Part shown: piece by piece, positions 26,699-34,223 of the stretch | Numbering within the stretch: position 1 is the stretch's first letter | Layout: each line of letters opens with the position of its first letter | DNA from: Acidobacteriota bacterium | Lineage (GTDB): Bacteria; Acidobacteriota; Vicinamibacteria; Vicinamibacterales; UBA2999 | NCBI GenBank assembly: GCA_016213695.1 | Contig: JACQZV010000188.1 | Span: forward strand, 1 to 49,510 | Direction: 5' to 3' | DNA length: 49,510 bases | Position numbers and translations under genes: made by a program | The notes under the pieces: generated by a model | The model's input: only the letters and a program-made list of their open reading frames with translations | Database searches by the model: none | What the model was told of the DNA's origin: nothing

Positions 26699-27480
26699 GA
26701 GACGGCCTCGTGCATCGCCGCGGCGTACTTCGAGAACGAGACGCGCCAGGGGGCGAGCTGGACCATCAGGGCGTCCATCCACGCCGGGGGATGCACGGCG
26801 TACTTCACCTCCACGAGCGCGCCGCCGCCGGCGGACCCGGGCAGGGGCATCGCCCGCCAGGCGCCAGCCGCGCCAATCAGATCGCCTCGGCACGTCAGCT
26901 GATAGCGGAGGGCACGATCAACGGTCACGGCCGTCCCGTCAGCAGGGTCGCGCAGTGATTCGCGAAGGCAGGTGACGAGCACTCTCGGCGTGGCGCCGGA
27001 CTGCGATCGCCGGCGGACGAATTCCCGCAGATCGGCCGAGTCGTGCCGCGAGCCGTCCCCTTCAGCCAGCCCCGGACCCTGGAGTACGGCGGGCAGCGCC
27101 TGCGCCGGAAACGCCGCGCGGCGCTTGCGGACGACCGACCCCGTCTTCCGCTTCACCTCGGCGTAGAGGATCGCGGCCGGCTGCTCACCGTAGCGCCGGA
27201 TGCGGAGCTTGAAGCGGTCAACCGCGCGCTCGCGGTGCCAGCGTAGAAACGTCAGGTGAGCGGAGTCGAGATACAGAGACGTGACGCGCTGGCAGGGGCC
27301 CAGCGCCAGCGGATCGGGCGTCAGGTGCCGGCGCGCCAGCGCCAGGACACTCTCGGAGACCGGGCCCGGCACGCAGTACTTGAGTTCCGCACGCCCGGCC
27401 GTCAGCAGGCCGTATCCGCGAGGAGGCGGCGCGGCCAGAAGGCCGCCGCCCACGCCGAACACCGTTGCAATAGTCTCCAT
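26695..27480 (-). CDS. VTC-domain protein (polyphosphate polymerase-like)
   Basis: 261 residues. The VTC tunnel-fold marks are ELKYCVPGP (about residue 32), SLYLDS, DRFKLRIRRYGE (basic nucleotide/polyphosphate-binding residues), YAEVKRKTG and a late LVEVKYAV with the metal-binding Glu. In eukaryotes the Vtc4 domain makes polyphosphate from ATP; bacterial homologues are mostly untested. There is no signal peptide, so it is cytosolic and may act with the membrane DUF4956 protein. It is the first gene of a five-gene minus-strand operon. Confidence 0.87.
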   Translation of the reverse strand: METIATVFGVGGGLLAAPPPRGYGLLTAGRAELKYCVPGPVSESVLALARRHLTPDPLALGPCQRVTSLYLDSAHLTFLRWHRERAVDRFKLRIRRYGEQPAAILYAEVKRKTGSVVRKRRAAFPAQALPAVLQGPGLAEGDGSRHDSADLREFVRRRSQSGATPRVLVTCLRESLRDPADGTAVTVDRALRYQLTCRGDLIGAAGAWRAMPLPGSAGGGALVEVKYAVHPPAWMDALMVQLAPWRVSFSKYAAAMHEAVS

Positions 27481-27592
27481 CGCTCCCCCTGTCTAACGCC
27501 GGGGGGTGCGAAACCGAACAGGGGGCGGCGGATTGTCGCGGGGGCGAAGTACTGATAGCGTTGCTCGTCACATCGACACGAGGGAGGAGATT

Positions 27593-28084
27593 GTGCGTTT
27601 CACACCGATATTCGCAGCGGCGCTCCTGGTCATCGCGGCGCCGTTCACGGTCCACGGGCAGGCGCTCACGCAGCGCAACATGTCGCTCCAGATCGCCAGA
27701 ACGATTGCCGATGCAGCCATGGCTGCGTGCCAGAAGGAAGGCAACAACGTCACGGCGGCGGTCGTGGACCGCGCGGGCAACATGGTGCTGCTCCTGCGGT
27801 CGGACGCCGCCAACCCGCACAACGCGGAGCTGGCGCGCCGCAAGGCCTACACGTCGCGCACCTTCGGCATGACCACGCTTGAATTCCGGAACCGGACGGC
27901 GGGCACGAGCGAGTTCGCCGGGCAGCGCCAGCTCGCCGACGTGATCCCGCTCGGCGGCGGCGTGCCCGTCAGAATCGGCACCGAGCTCATCGGAGGGTTC
28001 GGCCTGAGCGGGTCGCCGGTGCAGGAAGCCGACGAGAAGTGCGCGATGACCGGCCTGGCGGCCGCGGCGAACCTGCTGAAGTAA
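27593..28084 (+). CDS. exported GlcG/HbpS-like heme-binding protein
   Basis: 163 residues from GTG 27593, with GGGAGGAGA at 27582-27590. A signal peptide (ending VHGQA) is followed by the HbpS/GlcG fold: AACQKEGNNVTAAVVDRAGN, ELARRKAYTSRTF, a GGGVPV segment and LIGGFGLSGS. Relatives bind heme or degradation products and often accompany oxidoreductases; here a diheme cytochrome gene converges from downstream. A hairpin follows the stop. Confidence 0.88.
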   Translation: MRFTPIFAAALLVIAAPFTVHGQALTQRNMSLQIARTIADAAMAACQKEGNNVTAAVVDRAGNMVLLLRSDAANPHNAELARRKAYTSRTFGMTTLEFRNRTAGTSEFAGQRQLADVIPLGGGVPVRIGTELIGGFGLSGSPVQEADEKCAMTGLAAAANLLK

Positions 28085-28089
28085 GGGTG

Positions 28090-28114
28090 GGTGGCTGGCT
28101 GGCTGCCAACCACC
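28090..28114 (+). terminator. hairpin between convergent genes
   Basis: GGTGG (28090-28094), a mismatched C, TGGC (28096-28099), loop TGGCT, GCCA (28105-28108), a mismatched A, CCACC (28110-28114). It begins 6 nt after the GlcG stop and 11 nt before the end of the convergent cytochrome gene, so it could act on both. There is no T-tract. Confidence 0.5.
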
Positions 28115-28124
28115 CGCGTCACGT

Positions 28125-29084
28125 TCAGGGAACCTGTCTGCAGCGGTCGGCGCTGACGCCGCCTTCACTGACCGACTTCCCGCTGGTGCTGACGTCGCGA
28201 TAGATCCTGTGGCACGCGTCGCAGGCCTCATTGAGCCTCTCGGCCATCCCGGCCAGGGCTTCATGATTGCGAGACTGCGCCACCTTGTACAGCTCGCGTG
28301 ACAGATCGACGAGCGCCTGGGTGGTCCGCTGGTATGTGGCGTTGCCGACCGGCACCGGCCGGCCGTTCTCACATCGGCGGCCCGGCAGGAGGAAGAGCGG
28401 CGTCGTTTCCTGCAGCGCGAGCGCCGCCTGATCGACCGACTGCCATCCGTAGTAGACCGTCTGGCCCCACAGCACGTAGTCGAACGGCACCGGCGCCTTC
28501 GGCTTCTCGGCCCCCGGATCCTTCAGCTGCGCGTTGAAGAAGATGTTCGCGTTCGGGAAGGTCACACCGCGCATGAGCTGCGCGAGGTTGGCGGTCGGCG
28601 CCAGCGCCACTCCGCCGCCGGCCGCCGGTGCGGCCGCCGGGCGCGAGGCCGGGAACGTGACCTGGCGGAGCGCCGCGTCGGCCAGTGCCGTCTGTCCCGG
28701 CTTGAAGCTGCCGCCCTGCAGGATGTAGGCGGCGATGTCAATCGCCTGCGGACGCATCAACGATCCGGGCGCCCCCAGCGGCATCGTGTTCTGAATCTTG
28801 TCGACCAGAACGGCGGCCGATCGGCCGCCCCACGCGGAGACGAACGCTTCGCCGGTGAGCATCGGACCGATCAGGCCTTGCAGCTTGTCGCCATGGCAGG
28901 CGACGCACTGCGCCTGATAGAGCTGCTGCCCGCGCTGCGCCTGCTCGGCCGAGTACACGCCGTCGGCCACGCTTCGCGCCTGCCCCGCATGGCCCGTCAG
29001 CGAGAATACGCCGACCAGAGCATAGCCGGCTACCGCCACGCCGAGAGCGCCGCGCACAGCGACCGGCCCCAAGGGAATACGCAT
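28125..29084 (-). CDS. exported diheme cytochrome c
   Basis: 319 residues with a signal anchor (about residues 10-33). The first domain is class I cytochrome c with CVACHGDKLQG (about residue 60). A Pro/Ala linker leads to a second helical domain ending with CDACHRIYRDV (about residue 290). That placement near the C-terminus, after a four-helix pattern, resembles cytochrome c' (class II). It is probably a periplasmic electron carrier, divergent from an MBL-fold hydrolase gene across a 126-bp spacer. Confidence 0.88.
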   Translation of the reverse strand: MRIPLGPVAVRGALGVAVAGYALVGVFSLTGHAGQARSVADGVYSAEQAQRGQQLYQAQCVACHGDKLQGLIGPMLTGEAFVSAWGGRSAAVLVDKIQNTMPLGAPGSLMRPQAIDIAAYILQGGSFKPGQTALADAALRQVTFPASRPAAAPAAGGGVALAPTANLAQLMRGVTFPNANIFFNAQLKDPGAEKPKAPVPFDYVLWGQTVYYGWQSVDQAALALQETTPLFLLPGRRCENGRPVPVGNATYQRTTQALVDLSRELYKVAQSRNHEALAGMAERLNEACDACHRIYRDVSTSGKSVSEGGVSADRCRQVP

Positions 29085-29210
29085 CGTCTGTCCTCCGAAA
29101 TAGCCGTACGTGCAGGTGATTCTGTCAGAAGCAGAGCGCGATTATACCCGAGATTTCAGCATACAATGCCGCGTGGAACTGGCAACACGGCAGACAGGAG
29201 CACACAGACG

Positions 29211-30182
29211 ATGAGATCACGTTCTCTTACATTCCTCCTCGGCGGCGCGCTGGCCGCAGCGGTGCTGCAGAGCGCGGCCAGCGGACAGACGCCGGCATCC
29301 GGGCCTGCGCCCAACGAGACGCTCAGCCAGAGCTATCGTGGCAGCCAGAGCAGCAACTGGGAGTACCAGAAGGTCGCGCCGTTCAAGGTGTTCGATAATC
29401 TGTACTACGTCGGCCCTGGCTCGGTGTCGGTCTGGCTCATTCCGACGACCGACGGACTGATCCTCGTCGACGCCGCACAGGAGCCGCTCGTCGATCACGT
29501 GATCGACAGCATCCGGAAGGTCGGCTTCGATCCGAAGAACATCAAGTACATCCTGCTCTCGCACGGCCACCTCGACCACTTCGGCGGCACGGGCAAGATC
29601 AAGGCGCTCGCGCCGGACGCGCGCATCGCCACGCTCGAGGAGGACTGGCAGCTCATCGACCAGTTCTACCAGGCGGCCGCTGCCGGCCGGGGCCGCGGCA
29701 ACCGCGACCCGGGGATGCCATTCAAGCGCGACATGGTGATCAAGGAAGGCGACACGATCGCACTGGGGAAGACGGAACTGAAGGTCTACAAGCTGCCCGG
29801 ACACACGCCGGGATCGCCGTCGTTCACCTTTACCGTCTTCGACAACGGCCGTCCGTACAAGGCGCTGCTCTTCGGCGGACCGGGACAGCGCAACGGCGTC
29901 GAAGGGGGCACGCAGTTCCTGGCGAGCATCCGCCGGCTGAAGAAGGAGTTTGCGGACATCGACGTGCCGGTGCACGTCCACAGCTGGCTGACCACCTACC
30001 CCGACCCGCGCGGAGGCACCGTGTTCGAACCGGCGAAGCAGCTCGCGAACCGGAAGCCGGGCGACCCGCATCCGTTCGTCGTCAACGCGCTCTGGCGCAC
30101 ATGGCTGAACACGGCCGAGGCAGGCACAATCAAGTACGTCGAGGACGCGAAGAAGGGCACCGCGGCGCCCGTGTCGAATTAG
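29211..30182 (+). CDS. exported MBL-fold metallohydrolase (subclass B3-like)
   Basis: 323 residues from ATG 29211, with AGGAG about 13 nt upstream. A signal peptide (ending SAASGQT) is followed by the metallo-beta-lactamase fold: LSHGHLDHFGG (about residues 115-125) for zinc binding, LPGHTPGSPSF with the second-shell His, and HVHSWLTTYPDP near the C-terminus. The layout recalls B3 beta-lactamases, but antibiotic activity cannot be claimed; many environmental relatives hydrolyse other substrates. Confidence 0.87.
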   Translation: MRSRSLTFLLGGALAAAVLQSAASGQTPASGPAPNETLSQSYRGSQSSNWEYQKVAPFKVFDNLYYVGPGSVSVWLIPTTDGLILVDAAQEPLVDHVIDSIRKVGFDPKNIKYILLSHGHLDHFGGTGKIKALAPDARIATLEEDWQLIDQFYQAAAAGRGRGNRDPGMPFKRDMVIKEGDTIALGKTELKVYKLPGHTPGSPSFTFTVFDNGRPYKALLFGGPGQRNGVEGGTQFLASIRRLKKEFADIDVPVHVHSWLTTYPDPRGGTVFEPAKQLANRKPGDPHPFVVNALWRTWLNTAEAGTIKYVEDAKKGTAAPVSN

Positions 30183-30183
30183 T

Positions 30184-30231
30184 GGTCGCGCAGGCTGAAG
30201 CGTAACGGTCGCGCAGGCTGAAGCCTGCGCG
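30184..30231 (+). repeat. 18-nt direct repeat with palindromic second copy
   Basis: GGTCGCGCAGGCTGAAGC occurs at 30184-30201 and 30207-30224. The second copy continues into a hairpin, CGCGCAGGC (30210-30218), TGAA loop, GCCTGCGCG (30223-30231). It begins 2 nt after the stop of the MBL gene, so it could terminate transcription. Confidence 0.75.
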
Positions 30232-30248
30232 CGACGTACGACCACGAG

Positions 30249-30312
30249 CCACGGAGACACAGAGGCACGGAGAGTATTTCTTCCGTGTCTCCGTGGCTCC
30301 GTGGCTTGTGTC
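30249..30312 (+). repeat. octamer inverted array H1 between convergent genes
   Basis: The left arm has 8-nt units CCACGGAG, ACACAGAG, GCACGGAG (30249-30272). The right arm has complementary units TTCCGTGT, CTCCGTGG, CTCCGTGG, CTTGTGTC (30281-30312). The arms can pair imperfectly around an 8-nt AT-rich loop. The following TTTT overlaps the end of the convergent cytochrome gene. The same unit family recurs at 39819-39881. Confidence 0.82.
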
Positions 30313-30314
30313 TT

Positions 30315-31373
30315 TTAGGGCTGCAGCGAGGCCACGTAGGCCGCGATCGCGATCAGGTCGTCCCCGGTGAGCTTCTCGGCGGCGGGTTTCATCAGCGACG
30401 CCATGTCGCCGCCGCGGCTGCCGGTCTGGAAGTCGTACATCTGCCGCGCGAGATAACCCGGCTGGCGGCCGGCGATCGGCGGTGCGAGCGCCGTACCCCT
30501 GAGATCGGGACCGTGGCAGACGCCGCACGCCTGCGTCTTTCCCGCACCGGTCTTCACAAGCGCCTCTCCCGCCTTGAGGCTGCCGACCGGCGCGTAGACC
30601 ACCATCCCGGAGCGCGGATTCCGCAGCATGTTGCTCTGGTAGGTGTCCTCCGGCATTTCAACCAGCCGTCGCCCCAGCGGCTCGGTCTCGTCGCCTTCGG
30701 CCTTGAGAAAGAGGTTGTTGATGGTCGCCGTGAACGCCGGGACCGTCTCGGATTCCACGACCCTGTTCCATTGCCTGAACGGGATCGACGAGTAGTATGC
30801 CGCCGCCTGCCGCGCCTCGTCGGGCGTGAGATTGCGCGCCATCGCCGCCATCTCCCACGCGTTCGCCTTGTTGATGTCAGCGCTCTTCCGCTTCCCGTTG
30901 GCGAACTCGGCGAGCTGGCGCAGGAAATAGTCCACCGGCAAGCCCGCCACCGGCGCGTTCTGCATCAGCCCTGAACCGGTCGGGTAGTGGCAGATGGCGC
31001 ACGCGCGGAACCTCGTCGCCGCCTTGCCGCGGCCGACAATGTCGGGCATCGGCGGGTGATCGCCAGGAAACCAGTCGGCCGGGTTGTACGGGGAGGTGAT
31101 CTCCGCCACCGTGAACGTCCGGTCGCTCCCGGCGAGGCTCAGCTTCGTGCCGGTGGTGTCCGCCGGCATCCCGCCGGGCCGGTCGCAGTCGCGCGGCGTC
31201 TCGCCGGGACACCTGCCCGACCAGTCCTCCGGCGCGGCGGGCGGCGTCTTGTAGCCGTAGGCCCAGAGCGGGAAGCCCGGCATCAGCGCCAGAAATCCCG
31301 CCTGCGCCGCCGGGTGGATCGTTCCGGCGGCGGCGCACGCCGCCAGGACGGCCGCCAGAATGCCGCGCTTCAC
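30315..31373 (-). CDS. exported diheme cytochrome c (operon A)
   Basis: 352 residues with a signal peptide (ending AAQA). Two cytochrome domains: FRACAICHYPTGSG (about residue 124) and TQACGVCHGPDLRG (about residue 284), with possible axial Met in the DMASLM segment. Between them is a helical domain. The family resembles cytochromes next to gluconate- or alcohol-type dehydrogenases. It is the last gene of operon A, 12 nt after the cupin gene, and probably passes electrons from the operon's oxidation step. Confidence 0.88.
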   Translation of the reverse strand: MKRGILAAVLAACAAAGTIHPAAQAGFLALMPGFPLWAYGYKTPPAAPEDWSGRCPGETPRDCDRPGGMPADTTGTKLSLAGSDRTFTVAEITSPYNPADWFPGDHPPMPDIVGRGKAATRFRACAICHYPTGSGLMQNAPVAGLPVDYFLRQLAEFANGKRKSADINKANAWEMAAMARNLTPDEARQAAAYYSSIPFRQWNRVVESETVPAFTATINNLFLKAEGDETEPLGRRLVEMPEDTYQSNMLRNPRSGMVVYAPVGSLKAGEALVKTGAGKTQACGVCHGPDLRGTALAPPIAGRQPGYLARQMYDFQTGSRGGDMASLMKPAAEKLTGDDLIAIAAYVASLQP

Positions 31374-31385
31374 CGTGGCCGTCTC

Positions 31386-31907
31386 CTACCGCGGCTCCAC
31401 ACGCGGGCGCGGCACCTCGAAGGTCAGGAACGTCAGCGACGGGTTCGACTCGGTCGCCTGGTGGGGCACGCCCTCGGGAAAGAACAGGACGTCACCCTTC
31501 GACACCTTGTGCACCGTGCCTCCCTCGATGCGCCGCCCGGCGACCTTGCCCTCCTTCATGATCGGCACGACCTTCCCACCGGTCGTCACGGCGCCGCTGC
31601 CTTCAAGGACGAACCACATCTCGGCTTCCGTGTTGTGGACGTTCCCGTTCTGGGGTTGCATGCGGCGGTCGATCGCCATCCGGTAGCCCAAGGCGGTGAT
31701 AGACGAAGCGTCGTAGCGCTCGAGAAGGGTCGTGTTGGCGCTCGGACGCGCCGGAAGCTTGGCGGCCGCGGCGGCGAGATCCGCGGCCGACATGTAAAAC
31801 GCCTGCTTCGGATTGGACGAGTCCTTGGGCAACGGCTCGTTTTCCTGCGCCCAGCCCGATGCCGCGAGCCCCACGATGATCGCGGCTGCCCCACATAGAA
31901 TTCTCAT
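31386..31907 (-). CDS. exported cupin-domain protein
   Basis: 173 residues from ATG 31907; the GGAGAGAGGGAGA ribosome-binding region is formed by the end of heptamer array I. A signal peptide (residues 1-20) is followed by a single cupin barrel: HNTEAEMWFVLEGSG (motif 1, metal-binding His and Glu) and KGDVLFFPEGVPHQATE (motif 2). It may be a dioxygenase-, isomerase- or binding-type cupin in the periplasm; no substrate is indicated. It lies within operon A. Confidence 0.85.
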   Translation of the reverse strand: MRILCGAAAIIVGLAASGWAQENEPLPKDSSNPKQAFYMSAADLAAAAAKLPARPSANTTLLERYDASSITALGYRMAIDRRMQPQNGNVHNTEAEMWFVLEGSGAVTTGGKVVPIMKEGKVAGRRIEGGTVHKVSKGDVLFFPEGVPHQATESNPSLTFLTFEVPRPRVEPR

Positions 31908-31915
31908 CTCCCTCT

Positions 31916-31943
31916 CTCCTGTCTGCTGACTGCTGTCTCCTAC
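31916..31943 (-). repeat. heptamer array I inside operon A
   Basis: Plus-strand 7-mers CTCCTGT (31916), CTGCTGA (31923), CTGCTGT (31930), CTCCTAC (31937). On the coding strand it reads GTAGGAG, ACAGCAG, TCAGCAG, ACAGGAG, giving the stop TAG of the upstream gene and the AGGAG before the cupin ATG. Confidence 0.75.
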
Positions 31944-32920
31944 CGTGGAGGCGTCACGCCCCTGAACCACTTGAAACCGAGGGTGTGCATGTCGACCACG
32001 TTGCGCTCGATCCCCTCGTTGCAGGCGGCCTCCCAGGCCTCGCGTGCGTAGGGATCGCGATCGACGGTCACCGTGTCGCGCCACGCGTATCTCCCGGTCG
32101 AATTGTCGGTGCCCCCGGTGCCGGCGCGCCGCAGCGGATAGTTCATCTTCCAGGGCCGCGTGTAGATCGTCGGATCCTCGATGGTCACCTCGTAGTCGAT
32201 CGTATTGGCATCAACCATGGTCAGACGCTCGACCATCCGGGTGTTCTCCGAATAGAAATTGCCCACGCTGTCGAACCACTGCTTGCCGTTCAGTCCGGTG
32301 ACGTCGACGACGAGCGTGTTGCCCTCCCAGCGGCCGCGGGGGTTGCCGCGCCAGAGCTTCGCTCGATCGCTGACATGCGCTCGGCCATCGGTCGGGATCT
32401 CGCGGTGGGCCCTCGCCGCGACCATCACCACGAGGCCGGGCTGCTGGATGATTTCACCCACCACTCCCCTGGAGGCGACGCCTGCGACGCAGTACGTATT
32501 CGGGTCGGCATACAGGCGCTCGGCGCTCTCGCCCGGCCACCCGCGGCCGAGGCCGGCGCGAATCTCGTTGCGCCTGGCCAGCGCCCATGCGGTGTACGGG
32601 ATCTTCCCGTCGGCCGGGTCCGACACGAAGCTCTCCTGGGGCGGCGTCGTGACGTCCACGTACCCGTGGTCCTCGATGTCGTCGGCGCCCGCGCCGCCCG
32701 GCCCGCCCCACGTCCCCTGCAGATCGGGCACGCCGTCCGGTGTCCGCGGCGGGGTGTACGGCGGCAGCGCCGCCTTGTAGGTCATCCAGGTCCGGGCCAT
32801 CGGCAGCTTGGGCGTCTTCGGATCCCATCGCGCCTGTCCCGACACGGGCCGCGGGGTCGCGACCATCAGGCAGAGCGTGGCCGCGACCACCGTCAGAAAA
32901 GCACAGGCAGGCTTACGCAC
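31940..32920 (-). CDS. exported PDLQG-family protein, unknown function (operon A)
   Basis: 326 residues with a signal peptide (ending PVSGQA). Family motifs: RTPDGVPDLQGTWGG (about residue 60), RGRWEGNTLVVDVTGLNGK (about residue 194), FDSVGNFYSENTRMVERLT and YEVTIEDPTIYTRPWKM. The window has five related genes (also 32936, 42918, 43661, 48856). The repeated W-E-G-(D/N)-T-L-V-V-D and EDP-x-(V/I)-(Y/F)-(T/S)RPW patterns suggest a beta-rich secreted domain, perhaps ligand-binding. I cannot assign a function. Confidence 0.75.
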   Translation of the reverse strand: MRKPACAFLTVVAATLCLMVATPRPVSGQARWDPKTPKLPMARTWMTYKAALPPYTPPRTPDGVPDLQGTWGGPGGAGADDIEDHGYVDVTTPPQESFVSDPADGKIPYTAWALARRNEIRAGLGRGWPGESAERLYADPNTYCVAGVASRGVVGEIIQQPGLVVMVAARAHREIPTDGRAHVSDRAKLWRGNPRGRWEGNTLVVDVTGLNGKQWFDSVGNFYSENTRMVERLTMVDANTIDYEVTIEDPTIYTRPWKMNYPLRRAGTGGTDNSTGRYAWRDTVTVDRDPYAREAWEAACNEGIERNVVDMHTLGFKWFRGVTPPR

Positions 32921-32935
32921 TCCAACCTCCAGCCG

Positions 32936-33733
32936 TCACTTGTACGGAAACGCCGCGGGCGTGTCCCACGTCTCTTCGAGCAGGTAGGACAGGCATTCGT
33001 ACTCCAGGAGCTCCGCGCCGCTCTCCTGCCGCCGGTACAGCGGCATGCTCATCTTCCAGGGCCGGGTGAAGACCGTCGGATCCTCGATCGTCACGTCGTA
33101 GCGCAGGTGGTCGGGTCCGGTCGGCGTATAGCGCTCCACCACGTGGAGCGCCTCGCTGTGGAAATTGCCGGCACGATCGAACACCGTCTGATCGGTGAAG
33201 TGCACGACATCGACGACCAGCGTGTTGCCCTCCCAGCTCGCGCGCGAGTCCCCCATGAACCATTCGATCGGCCCGCGGGGATGCGGGTTGCCGTTCATGT
33301 AGAGAAACCTCACGGCGCCGAGGTACTCGTACAGGATCGAGATCTTGTCGCGCTGCTGCACGATCCGGAACGGGTAGGGCATGTAGGTGATGCGCGGCAC
33401 GCCCGGCAGGTAGCACTTGCCCTCCGGATCGGGCGGGCGGGTCCGGGCGTTCTCCTGCTTCCTGGCAAGCGCCGACGGCTGATACGGAATCGCGCCGCCC
33501 TCGACCACGCCGTGGCCGGCCGGCACGCCGAGCCGAGCGCCATGGTCCTCGACATCCCAGGCGGCGGTGTTGAGGACCTGCCAGACCCCCTGCAGATCCG
33601 GCTGCCCGTCCCTGGTGCGGGGCGGGTTGTACGGCGCAGGCGCCTGCGCGGCGGCCGGCAGCAGGCCAGGCCCCAGCGCCGCAAGCGCGGCCAGGACGAT
33701 TACCGAGGTCTGCATCCGACGTGTCACGTCCAT
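32936..33733 (-). CDS. exported PDLQG-family protein, short subtype (operon A)
   Basis: 265 residues from ATG 33733; a 142-codon open extension upstream overlaps the cytochrome gene in another frame and is rejected. Signal peptide ends PAAAQAP. RTRDGQPDLQGVWQVLNTAA, GVPAGHGVVEGGAIPYQPSA, SWEGNTLVVDVVHFTDQTVF and EDPTVFTRPWKMSMPLYRR are visible. It is much closer to the 42918 gene of operon B than to its own neighbour, so the subtypes predate the operon duplication. Function unknown. Confidence 0.75.
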   Translation of the reverse strand: MDVTRRMQTSVIVLAALAALGPGLLPAAAQAPAPYNPPRTRDGQPDLQGVWQVLNTAAWDVEDHGARLGVPAGHGVVEGGAIPYQPSALARKQENARTRPPDPEGKCYLPGVPRITYMPYPFRIVQQRDKISILYEYLGAVRFLYMNGNPHPRGPIEWFMGDSRASWEGNTLVVDVVHFTDQTVFDRAGNFHSEALHVVERYTPTGPDHLRYDVTIEDPTVFTRPWKMSMPLYRRQESGAELLEYECLSYLLEETWDTPAAFPYK

Positions 33734-33743
33734 ACCTCCGGAC

Positions 33744-34223
33744 TTACCGGCCGATGGTGATGAGGTCGAGCTGATCGCGTACGGCGGGAAGTTCCTGCTG
33801 GCCGGCGGGGAGCTTGCTGAGTTCAAACAGGTGCGCGAGCACGTCCGCATACTGCGGCGGCGTGAGCGTGCCCGCGCCGCCGACCGGCATCGTGCTGGAC
33901 ATCTTCTGGTACAACTCGCCGGCCGGGTGGCCGTTCCATTTCTTGAGGAAGGCGTCTCCGGCCACGGGCGGCGCCTCCGCGTCGCCCTCGCGCTCGAGCG
34001 ACTGCCCCGCGATGAACGGCTCCGCCTCACGTCCCTGCCCGTTGTCGAGATGGCAGAGCACGCAGCGCTTCCGGTACTGATCCCGGCCGCGCCTGGCCTG
34101 GTCCGTCGTATAGACGCCGTCGGCGGTGGTGCGTTTCGCTTGAGCGGCTGCCGCCGCAACCAGTGCCAGCATCACGATGCCAGCGGTTACGGCGGCACAG
34201 ATCCACTGCGCACGAACCCTCAT
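33744..34223 (-). CDS. small exported cytochrome c (operon A)
   Basis: 159 residues from ATG 34223, overlapping the upstream propeller gene's stop (ATGA). A signal peptide (ending AAAAAQA) is followed by a class I cytochrome c with KRCVLCHLDNGQGRE (about residue 54) and a Met-containing STMPVGGAGTLT (about residue 109, likely axial Met). The coupling suggests it accepts electrons from the heme-propeller protein. Operon B has the same pairing. Confidence 0.88.
   Translation of the reverse strand: MRVRAQWICAAVTAGIVMLALVAAAAAQAKRTTADGVYTTDQARRGRDQYRKRCVLCHLDNGQGREAEPFIAGQSLEREGDAEAPPVAGDAFLKKWNGHPAGELYQKMSSTMPVGGAGTLTPPQYADVLAHLFELSKLPAGQQELPAVRDQLDLITIGR

Noticed and set aside
29211..30182. 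Antibiotic-resistance metallo-beta-lactamase
   Set aside because: The zinc motif and fold fit, but sequence alone cannot separate it from the many environmental hydrolases of this fold.
33734..34159. Upstream extension of the 32936 gene to 407 residues
   Set aside because: It runs antiparallel in composition through the cytochrome c gene in another frame, and a signal peptide begins at 33733.
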